Part shown: positions 44,789-53,234 of the stretch, one piece after another
How positions within the stretch are numbered: the stretch's first letter is position 1
Layout: each line of letters starts with the position of its first letter
NCBI GenBank assembly: GCA_945897565.1
Contig: CAMDFN010000007.1
Span: forward strand, 34,957-98,956
Direction: 5' to 3'
Source: Chryseobacterium gleum
Lineage (GTDB): Bacteria > Bacteroidota > Bacteroidia > Flavobacteriales_D > Crocinitomicaceae
DNA length: 64,000 bases
Program-made: the position numbers and the translations under genes
The notes under the pieces: model-generated
What the model saw: the letters and a program-made list of their open reading frames with translations, nothing else
What the model was told of the DNA's origin: nothing
The model's database searches: none

Positions 44789-44866
44789 GGAGGTTGTAGC
44801 TCAGTTGGTTAGAGCGTCGGATTGTGATTCCGAAGGTCGCGGGTTCGAGACCCGTCTTCCTCCCCA
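44789..44866 (+). tRNA. tRNA-His (GTG), CCA encoded
   Basis: A complete cloverleaf can be drawn: G-1 and C73 as expected for tRNA-His, D-stem GCTC/GAGC, anticodon stem TCGGA/TCCGA with loop TTGTGAT (anticodon GTG), T-stem GCGGG/CCCGT with loop TTCGAGA, and a genomic CCA. In the acceptor stem positions 5:68 and 6:67 are both U-U by this alignment, between four good pairs and the G7-C66 pair. A -7 element lies just upstream and a hairpin terminator just downstream. Confidence 0.93.
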
Positions 44867-44898
44867 GTTAAAAAGCCAGTAATTTCACTGGCTTTTTT
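44867..44898. terminator. Intrinsic terminator after tRNA-His, bidirectional
   Basis: Stem AGCCAGT / ACTGGCT (44874-44880 with 44887-44893), loop AATTTC, flanked by A5 and T6 tracts. It serves the tRNA (+) and the convergent hydrolase gene (-), whose stop is at 44903. Confidence 0.88.
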
Positions 44899-44902
44899 GT
44901 TT

Positions 44903-45715
44903 TTATAATTTTTCGAGTGTCTTTTTACACAACGCACTCAATTGCACGGGCATTTGTTGTTTATCCCAAGGGTGCGTAGCCCCAAAAACATGATCAGCAC
45001 CTTCGATTTCTATGACTTGCGTCCCAGACACTTCTGCCAATTCATAGGCCTCCGATAACGGCACCGAAGCGTCTTGGTCTCCATGGAAAATGCAGAGATT
45101 TTCACCTATCAATTTTGCAGCATTAAGGATATCCAATTTTTCTCGATTGGCCAAGAAATCGGTATACAACCCATATTGTTGAGGTAAATTTTGCTTGGTT
45201 CGGCTATTTTTGACAAATCTCGTCCCAAACTTTTCCCATTCAAGCAGTTCTGCCCCAGAAGGGAAGCGCCTCCCGATGTCGCAAATACCTGCCCAAGTGC
45301 AGACTTTGCCAAGAGCAGACTGAAAGTTCCAGTGTTGGCTTGCTAAAATAGCAGTTCCTCCCCCTCGAGAATGACCGATCAAATGAATGTGTTCCCAAGT
45401 TTGGTGTTTTGCTTCTAAATGACCAATTAGGCCCAAAGTATCTGCTACTTCAATAGAGTAGGTGTTCAGACCAAAAGCAACTAGATCTGTAAACGCGGTT
45501 GGTTCGTCTATTGTGGTGCCGTTGTGGCTGAGGTTGAAGCGGCAAAAGTCGTAACCGGCTCGACTATAAAAATCGCGTACTAAATGCCATGCGCCCCAAT
45601 CCATGAATCCCATAAATCCGTGCACAAATACAATTAATTCTTTGGCATTGTGTGTTGGTGTGAACTCATAACGTGCTTCTCGTTTTTGAGCACCTATGTA
45701 TGTGTTTTGCTCCAT
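44903..45715 (-). CDS. Alpha/beta hydrolase
   Basis: Serine hydrolase of about 270 aa. The oxyanion HG motif is IVFVHGFMGFMDWGAW, the nucleophile elbow HLIGHSRGGGTAIL, the acid FHGDQDASVPL and the histidine EGADHVFGATHPW. The ORF track starts at 45877, but that extension is the antisense of the upstream zinc-ribbon gene; the ATG at 45715 (MEQNTYIGAQKREARYEF) lies 16 bases after that gene's stop. No signal peptide. Substrate unknown; the SRGG elbow and small size resemble dienelactone-hydrolase/acyl esterase types. Confidence 0.87.
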   Translation of the reverse strand: MEQNTYIGAQKREARYEFTPTHNAKELIVFVHGFMGFMDWGAWHLVRDFYSRAGYDFCRFNLSHNGTTIDEPTAFTDLVAFGLNTYSIEVADTLGLIGHLEAKHQTWEHIHLIGHSRGGGTAILASQHWNFQSALGKVCTWAGICDIGRRFPSGAELLEWEKFGTRFVKNSRTKQNLPQQYGLYTDFLANREKLDILNAAKLIGENLCIFHGDQDASVPLSEAYELAEVSGTQVIEIEGADHVFGATHPWDKQQMPVQLSALCKKTLEKL

Positions 45716-45731
45716 TGCTTTTACTTGTTCA

Positions 45732-46100
45732 TTAACATGAACCTTGAACAATATAGACAAGGTCAGCGCTGATCCGAAGGTAACCAAAATCGTAACAAAA
45801 GATATACTGTTGCCCCGTTTTGGCTTGTTTAGTGTGCGTGTGGTAGTCAAAAAGATAACCTTTAGCGCGCAAATCAATTTCTAAAACCCGCCTGCGTTTC
45901 TCGACAAGCAGGTAATGCGCCAAAATTTGCTGGTTCTGAACCAAAATCCGATTGATCTGACGCTGCAGCGCTAATTTTTGGGCATAATTGCGGTTGTTGT
46001 ATTGGTTCCTGCATTGATCCGAGCAAAATTTTTGATCGCTGCGTCCTTTGAGCAGCACCGCACATTCCCGACAGTAACGTTTAGAGAGGTAAAAATCCAT
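45732..46100 (-). CDS. Small zinc-ribbon protein of unknown function
   Basis: 122 aa protein beginning MDFYLSKRYCRECAVLLKGRSDQ with a second pair in KFCSDQCRNQYNN, i.e. a CxxC...CxxxC zinc ribbon of the type seen in DUF2116-like proteins. A helical stretch follows (LQRQINRILVQNQQILAHYLLVEKRRR) and then a beta-rich C-terminus ending YIVQGSC. The track's TTG start is replaced by the ATG at 46100. It is divergent from rpoD and co-directional with the hydrolase. Nucleic-acid binding is plausible but unproven. Confidence 0.78.
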   Translation of the reverse strand: MDFYLSKRYCRECAVLLKGRSDQKFCSDQCRNQYNNRNYAQKLALQRQINRILVQNQQILAHYLLVEKRRRVLEIDLRAKGYLFDYHTHTKQAKTGQQYIFCYDFGYLRISADLVYIVQGSC

Positions 46101-46313
46101 ATGAACCAAACGCAGTTTGAAGGGTTAAGTATATACAGAGCAGTATCAAAGGGTTGAAATTTCTTCCATGACCCAAAAAAATCTTCATTCAACTCCGTAA
46201 AATATGCAGTAAAAGAGTGCATTGGCTCAAAACTTTGTAACGCAGGAAAAAAAAATACGTTGAAGGCGAACCTTTCTGCATTTTATCAGTACAAGGGAAG
46301 GCAATTAGAAAAT

Positions 46314-47183
46314 ATGAGGCAGTTAAAAATCGCAAAACAGGTCACCAACAGAGAGACCGCATCTTTAGACAAGTACTTACAAGAAATTGGTCGGGTCGAC
46401 CTAATCACCGCTGATGAAGAGGTAGAGCTCGCCCGCAAGATCAAAGCCGGAGACCGCTTGGCACTCGAGCGCCTTACCAAAGCCAACTTGCGCTTTGTGG
46501 TTTCTGTAGCCAAACAGTATCAAAACCAAGGTTTGGCTTTGCCAGACCTCATCAACGAAGGTAACTTAGGTTTGATCAAAGCGGCAGAACGCTTCGATGA
46601 AACCCGTGGTTTCAAATTCATTTCGTATGCCGTTTGGTGGATCCGTCAATCTATTCTTCAGGCTTTGGCCGAACAAGCGCGCATTGTGCGTTTGCCTTTG
46701 AACAAAATTGGCAACATCAACAAAATCAACCGTGCGTATTCAGAACTCGAACAAAAATTTGAGCGTCCGCCATCAGCAGACGAACTCGCCGAGTTCTTGA
46801 ACGTCACGCCAGAAGAGGTAAAGCAAACACTTTCTCAAAATGGCCGTCACATCTCTATGGATGCGCCTTTAATTGAAGGCGATGACTCCACTTCTACAAT
46901 GTACGATGTCATGCAGGGCGACTCCCTGCCTGGCCCAGAAGCAAGCCTCACTTTAGAGTCTTTGCGCTCAGACATCCGCCGCTCCCTCACGAGCCTAACG
47001 CCGCGCGAAAGCGAAGTCATTAGCATGTTCTACGGCTTAGATGGCAAAGCACCGCTATCCTTAGAAGAAATCGGCGACAAATTCGAACTCACCCGTGAGC
47101 GCGTCCGCCAAATCAAAGAGAAGGCCATCCGCCGCCTCAAACACACCAACAAAAATAAAGTGCTGAAAAGCTACTTAGGATAA
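46314..47183 (+). CDS. rpoD: Primary sigma-70 factor (Bacteroidota short form)
   Basis: Housekeeping sigma factor. Region 1.2 is [16 protein letters not shown], region 2 [31 protein letters not shown] and [23 protein letters not shown], region 3 [14 protein letters not shown], region 4 [17 protein letters not shown]. Region 1.1 is absent, as in the Bacteroidota primary sigma. The track begins at a TTG (46260), but [18 protein letters not shown] at 46314 is the canonical start (289 aa). A weak promoter candidate is TTTG (46234)-N18-TACGTTGA (46256). Confidence 0.95.
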   Translation: MRQLKIAKQVTNRETASLDKYLQEIGRVDLITADEEVELARKIKAGDRLALERLTKANLRFVVSVAKQYQNQGLALPDLINEGNLGLIKAAERFDETRGFKFISYAVWWIRQSILQALAEQARIVRLPLNKIGNINKINRAYSELEQKFERPPSADELAEFLNVTPEEVKQTLSQNGRHISMDAPLIEGDDSTSTMYDVMQGDSLPGPEASLTLESLRSDIRRSLTSLTPRESEVISMFYGLDGKAPLSLEEIGDKFELTRERVRQIKEKAIRRLKHTNKNKVLKSYLG

Positions 47184-47186
47184 ATA

Positions 47187-47215
47187 AAAAAAGGAACCGA
47201 GAGGTTCCTTTTTTT
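47187..47215. terminator. Intrinsic terminator after rpoD, bidirectional
   Basis: Stem AAGGAACC / GGTTCCTT (47191-47198 with 47203-47210), loop GAGA, flanked by A and T tracts. It terminates rpoD (+) and the lipoprotein gene (-). Its arms are the same as those of the hairpin at 47911. Confidence 0.88.
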
Positions 47216-47234
47216 ATGTCTAAAAATACCGTTG

Positions 47235-47819
47235 TTAATTATTCTTACCGACCACAAAGAACAAAAGACCGACGAGCATCAATAAAATTCCAACAAGAAT
47301 ACTCGCAAATATGAGTATGAGAATGCCGATGATAATGAATACCCAACCAATTCCTGTTAAGGCGCCGTTGCCTTCGTCGTCAGCACCAATAGAGGCTTTG
47401 TGTTCTAGTGTTGCACCTTTTGAATATTGGGCTGCTTTCTTCATGTTGTAAGTCGGAGCCTTCTCAGCATGTGCGCTAACTATTTTACTTTGTTTTTCTA
47501 CGGCAACTTCACCCGTTTTGGATGTTGAATTCAAGTAATCCTCAGCTTGTAGGCCTTCATAATCTGTATTAGCAGTTGAATTGGTAATTTGTACTGTAGC
47601 TAGATTTTGATCAGCATCCGTATTTGTGCGGATAGCTAAATTAGTCGCTACATTGCCATTTTCGACCACCCTATCAGCAAGCGCCTCTTTTTCATTTGAC
47701 TTTTGAAATTTATCGCCTTTCCACTCAACTGTAAAACCTGGGCGGTAAACTCTTTTCTGAATGGTACAAGAACCTAGAAATAAAAGAAAGCCTAATAAGA
47801 TAATGGTAATATTTTTCAT
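47235..47819 (-). CDS. Small lipoprotein with C-terminal transmembrane helices
   Basis: 194 aa. A lipoprotein signal peptide ends at the lipobox LGSC (MKNITIILLGFLLFLGSC), followed by TIQKRVYRPGFTVEWKG, a motif I recognise from many uncharacterised Bacteroidota lipoproteins. A low-complexity Asn/Ala/Thr-rich middle leads to a strongly hydrophobic C-terminus (VFIIIGILILIFASILVGILLMLVGLLFFVVG), enough for one long or two short membrane passes. No known function. The gene is flanked by two nearly identical hairpins. Confidence 0.78.
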   Translation of the reverse strand: MKNITIILLGFLLFLGSCTIQKRVYRPGFTVEWKGDKFQKSNEKEALADRVVENGNVATNLAIRTNTDADQNLATVQITNSTANTDYEGLQAEDYLNSTSKTGEVAVEKQSKIVSAHAEKAPTYNMKKAAQYSKGATLEHKASIGADDEGNGALTGIGWVFIIIGILILIFASILVGILLMLVGLLFFVVGKNN

Positions 47820-47833
47820 GTGTCGATTGATTG

Positions 47834-47888
47834 AAGTGGTTGATAATGTTTTTGTTTAAAAATAACGATTAATTCCAATCAACCACTT
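47834..47888. repeat. 11-bp inverted repeat upstream of the lipoprotein gene
   Basis: AAGTGGTTGAT (47834-47844) and its exact complement ATCAACCACTT (47878-47888) are separated by 33 bases, within the 122-base gap between the priA stop and the lipoprotein start. It could fold as a leader stem in the lipoprotein mRNA or be an operator pair. Confidence 0.5.
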
Positions 47889-47910
47889 TTTTCTCAAAAA
47901 CACATAAAAC

Positions 47911-47938
47911 AAAAAAGGAACCGTGAGGTTCCTTTTTT
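47911..47938. terminator. Intrinsic terminator after priA
   Basis: Perfect stem AAAAAAGGAACC / GGTTCCTTTTTT with loop GTGA; it lies 3 bases beyond the priA stop on the minus strand. Its core GGAACC-GNGA-GGTTCC repeats the hairpin at 47191-47210. Confidence 0.88.
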
Positions 47939-47941
47939 GTT

Positions 47942-50425
47942 TTACATCGGATCTACATCAATGCTAATTTGAATGCCTTTGAAGCGGACGTTTTGGTAGA
48001 AGGTGTCGAGGTCTTGTAAGATTTTTGCCTTGACTTTTTTGTCGGGTGCGCCGCGTTCTATTTTGAGCTTGATTTCTTTGAGGAATTTGTTTTGAATGCG
48101 CTTGATGATCGGAAATTCAGGCCCTAAGACGCGTTCTTTAAAAACCTCGCGCAGTTGGTCTGCTAGAAATTGAGCGCCTTCTTGCACTACTTCTTCTTTT
48201 TCGTGTTTGAGGGTCAGTTGTATGATTTTATAATAGGGGGGATAGAAAAAGCGCTCGCGTTCTTCTATCTCCACTTCATAAAAGCCAATGAAGTCATGGG
48301 CCATAACGCGTTCAAGTACCCAGTGTTCAACTTGGGCGCTTTGAATGACAACCTTTCCTTGTTTTTCTTTGCGACCAGCTCTTCCGGCAACCTGAGACAT
48401 CAGTTGAAAGGCACGCTCGTAAGCTCTGAAATCTGGCCGATTCAAAAGCATGTCTGCGTCGAGGATTCCGACCAAAGAAACGTGGTCAAAATCTAGGCCT
48501 TTGGTGACCATTTGGGTGCCGATCAAGACATCGATGCGGCGATTGGCAAAGTTGTCGATGATTTCTTCGTAGGCATTTTTGGCGCGCGTGCTGTCGAGGT
48601 CCATGCGTTTGAAGATGGTGTTGGGGAAGAGGAGCTGGAGTTCATCTTCGATTTTTTCGGTTCCAAAACCAATCATGCGCAGGCGGTTGCTGCCGCAATT
48701 GGTGCAAGAACCGATAGGAGCGGTGGTGTAGCTGCAATAGTGGCATTTGAGCAAATTGCTGTGCTTGTGGTAGGTGAGGCTGACATCGCAGTGCTCGCAG
48801 CGAGGAGTCCAGGCGCAAACTTCGCAAGACCAAATGGGGGTGTAGCCTCGTCTATTTTGGAACAGGATAATTTGCTCTTTTTTCGCCAAAGCCTGTTTCA
48901 TTTCATCGAGCAACAAACTAGAAAAATGCGATTGCATATTTTTGAGTCGCTTTTCTCTTTTGAGATCGGCGCAAATCATGAGTGGCAATTGAAGGCCTTT
49001 GTAACGATCGGCAAGTTGGACTAAATGGTACTTGCCTTGCTTGGCATTTGAATAAGATTCGATAGATGGCGTGGCCGAACCCAACAGCACTTTTGCGTTG
49101 TGTAATTTAGCCAATACGATGGCCGCATCTCGGGCATTGTAGCGCGGAGAGGGGTCGTATTGCTTGAAAGACGCTTCGTGTTCTTCGTCTACAATCACCA
49201 AACCGAGGTCGGCAAATGGCAAGAATACAGAACTACGCGCCCCAACAATAATTCGGAATTTATGTGGGTCATTGGCCAATACATGATTCCAGATTTCGAT
49301 GCGTTCATTTTGATTGAAACGGCTGTGGTAAACGCCCACTAAATCGCCGAAGTAATGTTGCAAACGGCCAATGAGTTGGGTAGTGAGCGCAATTTCTGGA
49401 ATCAGAAATAATACTTGTTTGCCTAAATCTAGGTATTGTTGGATCAGTTGGACGTAAATTTCGGTTTTGCCCGATCCGGTTACACCGTAAAACAGACATA
49501 CATCTTTTTGGGAGAAGCCTGTTTCTATTTCTTGAAGGGCTGTTTGTTGTACTTCAGTAAGTGGCTTGAAGGCGCCTTTTCCCTCGCCTATACTTGCGTG
49601 TCGGTCTACTTGTAAACGTTCAATTTGAAAGATGCCCTGCTTTTCGAGCGTGGCGAGTGCCGATGCGCTGATGTCGTGCTTGAGTAAAAGTGTTTTGGAT
49701 ACTGGTGCAGCTAAACTGCCTGCTTCTGTAGCCAATTGGATGAAACGTAATAGTGCTTGGACTTGTTTTTCAGCCCGTGGTTTGCGTTCAATTGTATTCA
49801 AAAACGCGGTGAGTTGTGCTTCTTGTTGAAAAGCTGAATGTAAAAAGATAAAGAGCTGCGTTTTTGGGGTATAGCGCTCCTGCACTTCTTCGGCACTTGC
49901 AATGAGCTTGAGCTCGAGGAGTTTCTTGAGGTAAGGCTGAATGGTTTTGATGCCCAACCTTTCGGTGAGTTCTTTACTGCTCATTTGGCTTTGCACCATG
50001 AGGAGTTCTAAGATCTCTTCTGCGCGCGCACTGAGCTCTGGTCTTTGCAGAGGAGCGTCTGGATGCAGGCAAAATTTGGCTTCGCTCGCTAATTTGAAGT
50101 TGGCAGGAAGCGCCGCATTCATGACGTCGCCGATGGGGGCCATATAATAGCTACTGATCCAGTCCCAGAATTCGAGTTGTTTGCCGGTGATAATGGGGTG
50201 TTCGTCGAGGAGGGTATCGATGTATTTGGCTTGGTAATTTTGAGGCACGTTCGGATGAACGTTGGTTACTAAACCGGTCAGGAGTTTGTTTTTACCGAAG
50301 GGAACCAATACGCGCAATCCGCTTCTAATTTGCGCATTGAATTCAAACGGAACGCGATAAGTGAAAACCTGCCGCATCGGGACTGGCAGCAAGACATCGG
50401 CAAAGAGTGTCTGGCGGTCGGTCAT
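47942..50425 (-). CDS. priA: Primosomal replication protein N' (PriA helicase)
   Basis: Superfamily 2 DNA helicase that reloads the replicative helicase at stalled forks. The N-terminal DNA-binding domain (FADVLLPVPMRQVFTYRVP) is followed by Walker A YGVTGSGKTEIYVQLI, Walker B DEEH, GATPSIESY-like GSATPSIES, and the zinc-binding insertion with C..C pairs (CEVCAWTPRCEHC, CHYC, CTNC). QMVTKGLDFDHVSLVGILDAD marks the helicase C-domain. Length 827 aa. It starts immediately after the DUF4249-like gene. Confidence 0.97.
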   Translation of the reverse strand: MTDRQTLFADVLLPVPMRQVFTYRVPFEFNAQIRSGLRVLVPFGKNKLLTGLVTNVHPNVPQNYQAKYIDTLLDEHPIITGKQLEFWDWISSYYMAPIGDVMNAALPANFKLASEAKFCLHPDAPLQRPELSARAEEILELLMVQSQMSSKELTERLGIKTIQPYLKKLLELKLIASAEEVQERYTPKTQLFIFLHSAFQQEAQLTAFLNTIERKPRAEKQVQALLRFIQLATEAGSLAAPVSKTLLLKHDISASALATLEKQGIFQIERLQVDRHASIGEGKGAFKPLTEVQQTALQEIETGFSQKDVCLFYGVTGSGKTEIYVQLIQQYLDLGKQVLFLIPEIALTTQLIGRLQHYFGDLVGVYHSRFNQNERIEIWNHVLANDPHKFRIIVGARSSVFLPFADLGLVIVDEEHEASFKQYDPSPRYNARDAAIVLAKLHNAKVLLGSATPSIESYSNAKQGKYHLVQLADRYKGLQLPLMICADLKREKRLKNMQSHFSSLLLDEMKQALAKKEQIILFQNRRGYTPIWSCEVCAWTPRCEHCDVSLTYHKHSNLLKCHYCSYTTAPIGSCTNCGSNRLRMIGFGTEKIEDELQLLFPNTIFKRMDLDSTRAKNAYEEIIDNFANRRIDVLIGTQMVTKGLDFDHVSLVGILDADMLLNRPDFRAYERAFQLMSQVAGRAGRKEKQGKVVIQSAQVEHWVLERVMAHDFIGFYEVEIEERERFFYPPYYKIIQLTLKHEKEEVVQEGAQFLADQLREVFKERVLGPEFPIIKRIQNKFLKEIKLKIERGAPDKKVKAKILQDLDTFYQNVRFKGIQISIDVDPM

Positions 50426-51568
50426 TTAGTTACAAGCAAAAGACTCCTCTTGCCCCACGACGTTATCGCCGGGATGGTTGGAGCAAAAGAGCAAGAATCC
50501 GGTAATTGGGCCGTTGCAAAGCTCGCGGGTCGATTTTTTATCGATGGCTCTGATGTAAGCTTGCTGAGGTGAAGTGTAGAAAGGTTTGTAGTATGTGACG
50601 GTCTGGCGGGAGGAGAAAATACCCACTACGCGCTTGCCGTTGGTGACACTTAAATTGGTGTAGGTTGGTTTGCTTTGTGCCAAACTAGAGCTCGGTGAAT
50701 TGACACTCATGTAGTTGTAAAGTTCTTCGGCACCACCAGTGAGGATCACGCGAATGGCTTTGAAAGTGCGCTTGTCTATCGCTGGGTTATTGCTCACATT
50801 GGTTTTGATGAGGTCGTAGAACGTACGGCCCACAGCAGAATAAGTGCGAGTACTGTAGGGTTCTGCTGCTGCCTCGCCGAGCTTCCAACGGAATGATTTT
50901 TCAGCTACAGAAGTACCTTGGAATTCATTGAAAAGCACATCGAGGTGCGCACTTGTGATGTATGAATTACCGGTATTGGAGATAGCGATTCCGGTAGAGA
51001 TGTATTCTCCTGGATCGTCGGCAAATTTGAAGCTAAAGTTTTGAGATGCCGAAGGAGAGGTCATGCCACGCACAAGTTCTGTTTGCCCACTGACTTCAAA
51101 CTCACCGCCGTTAATGATGGCTTTGAATTGATACGTAGCAGTAGGTTTGAGCGAGCTCAGCATAGGGTTGCTTGCTGTTTGAATTGCCTCTAGCGGGCCC
51201 GTTGGGAGGGTCTTGAAATAGTAAGCTTTTTGTTCTGGGCCGTAAAATAGGCCGTTGGTGTCTTTGTCTTGGATGGTGGTGTCTTGGAGCGCCCATGTGC
51301 GGGTTACCTGACCATTTACCACTTCAGATACGGTTGCTTCTACTTGCTCAAAGTAACTGGAGTCTGGGATTTGAGCGATATCGAGGGCAGAACCTGGGCC
51401 AATAAAAGCACGGGTAATTTTGATCATGTGGATGGAGTCTGCTTGATCAAGTAGTCCGTATACCACTGCTGTTTCGACGAAGTCGCCATCTAGGATGATG
51501 TTTTCTTCACAGGAGTTCAATGTCAAAGCACCTGCAACAAAAATGGAGAGAAATTTTAATAAGCGCAT
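50426..51568 (-). CDS. DUF4249-like outer-membrane lipoprotein
   Basis: 380 aa exported lipoprotein (signal ending TLNSC). The N-terminal pattern ETAVVYGLLDQADSIHMIKITRAFIGPG and the C-terminal GPITGFLLFCSNHPGD-like cysteine pair fit the DUF4249 family of Bacteroidota, often encoded beside TonB-dependent receptors. No receptor is adjacent; the nearest is about 6.6 kb away. It lies 15 bases downstream of an FKBP gene and directly abuts priA. Function unknown; a receptor-associated surface lipoprotein is the likely class. Confidence 0.72.
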   Translation of the reverse strand: MRLLKFLSIFVAGALTLNSCEENIILDGDFVETAVVYGLLDQADSIHMIKITRAFIGPGSALDIAQIPDSSYFEQVEATVSEVVNGQVTRTWALQDTTIQDKDTNGLFYGPEQKAYYFKTLPTGPLEAIQTASNPMLSSLKPTATYQFKAIINGGEFEVSGQTELVRGMTSPSASQNFSFKFADDPGEYISTGIAISNTGNSYITSAHLDVLFNEFQGTSVAEKSFRWKLGEAAAEPYSTRTYSAVGRTFYDLIKTNVSNNPAIDKRTFKAIRVILTGGAEELYNYMSVNSPSSSLAQSKPTYTNLSVTNGKRVVGIFSSRQTVTYYKPFYTSPQQAYIRAIDKKSTRELCNGPITGFLLFCSNHPGDNVVGQEESFACN

Positions 51569-51583
51569 GGTCTAAGGTACGAA

Positions 51584-52519
51584 TTATTGTGGGGTTTGGG
51601 TAGGCATTGGCATGGCCGTGTTTGGAGCAGCAGCTTTTTCTATTGCCATGAGTTCCATTTCAAAAATGAGTGGGGAATAAGGTTTGATGTTGGCACCTTG
51701 TGGTGGGTTGCCTGCGTAGCCAAGTTCTTGAGGCACAAACAAACGGATTTTACTGCCAACGCTCATGAGTTGGACGCCTTCTGTCCAGCCGGGAATCACT
51801 TCGTTGAGGCCAAAGCTAATGCCTTCTCCGGCAGGTGATTGGTCAAAAATACTGCCGTCGGGGTTCATGCCGATATAACTCATTTTGACGCGGGCGTCGC
51901 GGCCAGGCTTGGGGCCTTTACCTTCCTTGAGCACCATGTATTGAAGGCCACTCGCTGTAGTTTTGATGCCTGGTTTGTTCTTGTTGGCACTCATAAATGC
52001 TTCGCCATCAGCTTTGTAAGCTGCAGTAATTTTTTGATATTTTTGGTTCATGAGGGCTTCAAAACCAGCCATGATTTTTTTGCGGTCTTGACCTTTCAGG
52101 GCTTCGGTGTCTTTCTTGTTGAGGCCATCGGCAAAGCCTTTCTTGACAAAATCGCTGTTAATGAGTGCCTTGGCGTCGAGTTCTTCAAAGTAATGATCAA
52201 AGCGCTCGCGGTTGATTTTACCAACAGCAAAAGAACCCTGTTCTTTGTATTTTTCATTGAAGCTTTGTCCGTCTTGCCCAAGTAAAAGCTCGAGTTCTTT
52301 GTAGCATTTTTTGAGTTCGGTTTCTTTGACCGGATTTTCAAAACCTTCTATCATTTTTTCTTTGTCCATTTTGGTAAATGGAGCTTGTGTTATAAAAGGC
52401 TTGGCAATTTCTACACCTAAAAGGTAGGAGTAGCGCTCTTTGTCGGTTTTGAAAGTAACGACGTCTTCGCCACAAGCAAATAGGGTAAAGATTAGAGCAA
52501 GAAGGGGTAAGAATTTCAT
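51584..52519 (-). CDS. FKBP-type peptidyl-prolyl isomerase, lipoprotein
   Basis: Envelope prolyl isomerase of 311 aa. The signal peptide ends at a lipobox (LIFTLFACGED). An N-terminal helical dimerisation region (about residues 25-190) precedes an FKBP domain beginning TASGLQYMVLKEGKGPKPG, with VIPGWTEGVQLMSVGSKIRLFVPQELGYAG as the active-site core. The tail is Pro/Thr-rich (NTAMPMPTQTPQ). It follows a second FKBP gene by 12 bases. Confidence 0.93.
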   Translation of the reverse strand: MKFLPLLALIFTLFACGEDVVTFKTDKERYSYLLGVEIAKPFITQAPFTKMDKEKMIEGFENPVKETELKKCYKELELLLGQDGQSFNEKYKEQGSFAVGKINRERFDHYFEELDAKALINSDFVKKGFADGLNKKDTEALKGQDRKKIMAGFEALMNQKYQKITAAYKADGEAFMSANKNKPGIKTTASGLQYMVLKEGKGPKPGRDARVKMSYIGMNPDGSIFDQSPAGEGISFGLNEVIPGWTEGVQLMSVGSKIRLFVPQELGYAGNPPQGANIKPYSPLIFEMELMAIEKAAAPNTAMPMPTQTPQ

Positions 52520-52531
52520 AGCGAAGAAGGA

Positions 52532-53131
52532 TTAGGCGATTGATAAAAGTTCGACATCAAAAATGAGTGCCGCATATGGTTGAATAGCGCCACCTGGATG
52601 CGGATTGGCGCCGTAAGCTAACTCTTGAGGAATAGTGAGGCGGTATTTTGAGCCTGCAGCCATGAGTTGCAAAGCTTCGGTCCAGCCGCGGATCACTTGA
52701 TTGACACCAAAGGTTGCGGGTGCGCCGCGCTCTACTGAGCTATCGAAAACGGTGCCGTCGGTGAGCGTGCCGTGGTAGTGAACGGTGACTTGGCTAGTTG
52801 GGCTAGGCTTGGGCCCGTCGCCTTCTTGCAGTACTTCATACTGCAAACCACTTGCCGTGGTCTTGACCTCCGGCCGCTGCGCGTTGTCGGCCAAGAAGGC
52901 TTCTCCGGCCAATTTATTGACTTCGTATTTTTGTGTTTTTTGAGCGTCTAGATAGCGCTGAATATGTTGGTTGGCTTCTTCTGCTGTAATGAGTGGAGTT
53001 TCGCCGTTGAAAATAGTGCGCATACCCGCCAACACCTGATCTAGGTCAAGGGTGGAGAGTTCTTGTTGTGCTAAGCTTTCGGCGATACTCATGCCGACGC
53101 CATATGATGCTTTTAATTTATCTGCTTCCAT
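52532..53131 (-). CDS. FKBP-type peptidyl-prolyl isomerase, Mip/FkpA-like
   Basis: 199 aa enzyme with an N-terminal helical domain (KASYGVGMSIAESLAQQELSTLDLDQVLAGM) and a C-terminal FKBP domain (TTASGLQYEVLQEGDGPKP, VHYHGTLTDGTVFDSS, VIRGWTEALQLMAAGSKYRLTIPQELAYG). No signal peptide is visible, so it is probably cytoplasmic, unlike its lipoprotein paralogue just downstream. The pair probably arose by duplication. Confidence 0.93.
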   Translation of the reverse strand: MEADKLKASYGVGMSIAESLAQQELSTLDLDQVLAGMRTIFNGETPLITAEEANQHIQRYLDAQKTQKYEVNKLAGEAFLADNAQRPEVKTTASGLQYEVLQEGDGPKPSPTSQVTVHYHGTLTDGTVFDSSVERGAPATFGVNQVIRGWTEALQLMAAGSKYRLTIPQELAYGANPHPGGAIQPYAALIFDVELLSIA

Positions 53132-53234
53132 AAAATGCTAAAAACGCGAATTTACCTAAAAAAGACCTGTTATGCTCGTTGTTTGGCAAATAAAATCATG
53201 AAACATTTGCGGTGCTTTTGCGTACAAACGCCCG

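Noticed and set aside
45716-45877. 54-residue N-terminal extension of the alpha/beta hydrolase
   Set aside because: Antisense-frame overlap with the zinc-ribbon gene; the ATG at 45715 follows that gene's stop by 16 bases and precedes the conserved fold.
46260-46313. N-terminal extension of RpoD from a TTG
   Set aside because: [18 protein letters not shown] at 46314 is the usual start of Bacteroidota primary sigma factors; the upstream stretch is likely leader or promoter DNA.
48512-49024. 170-aa ORF antisense to priA
   Set aside because: Covers the conserved helicase and zinc-binding region of priA on the other strand with no own motif.
51839-52285. 148-aa ORF antisense to the FKBP lipoprotein gene
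   Set aside because: No domain, no separate promoter, and the sense strand has a complete FKBP gene.
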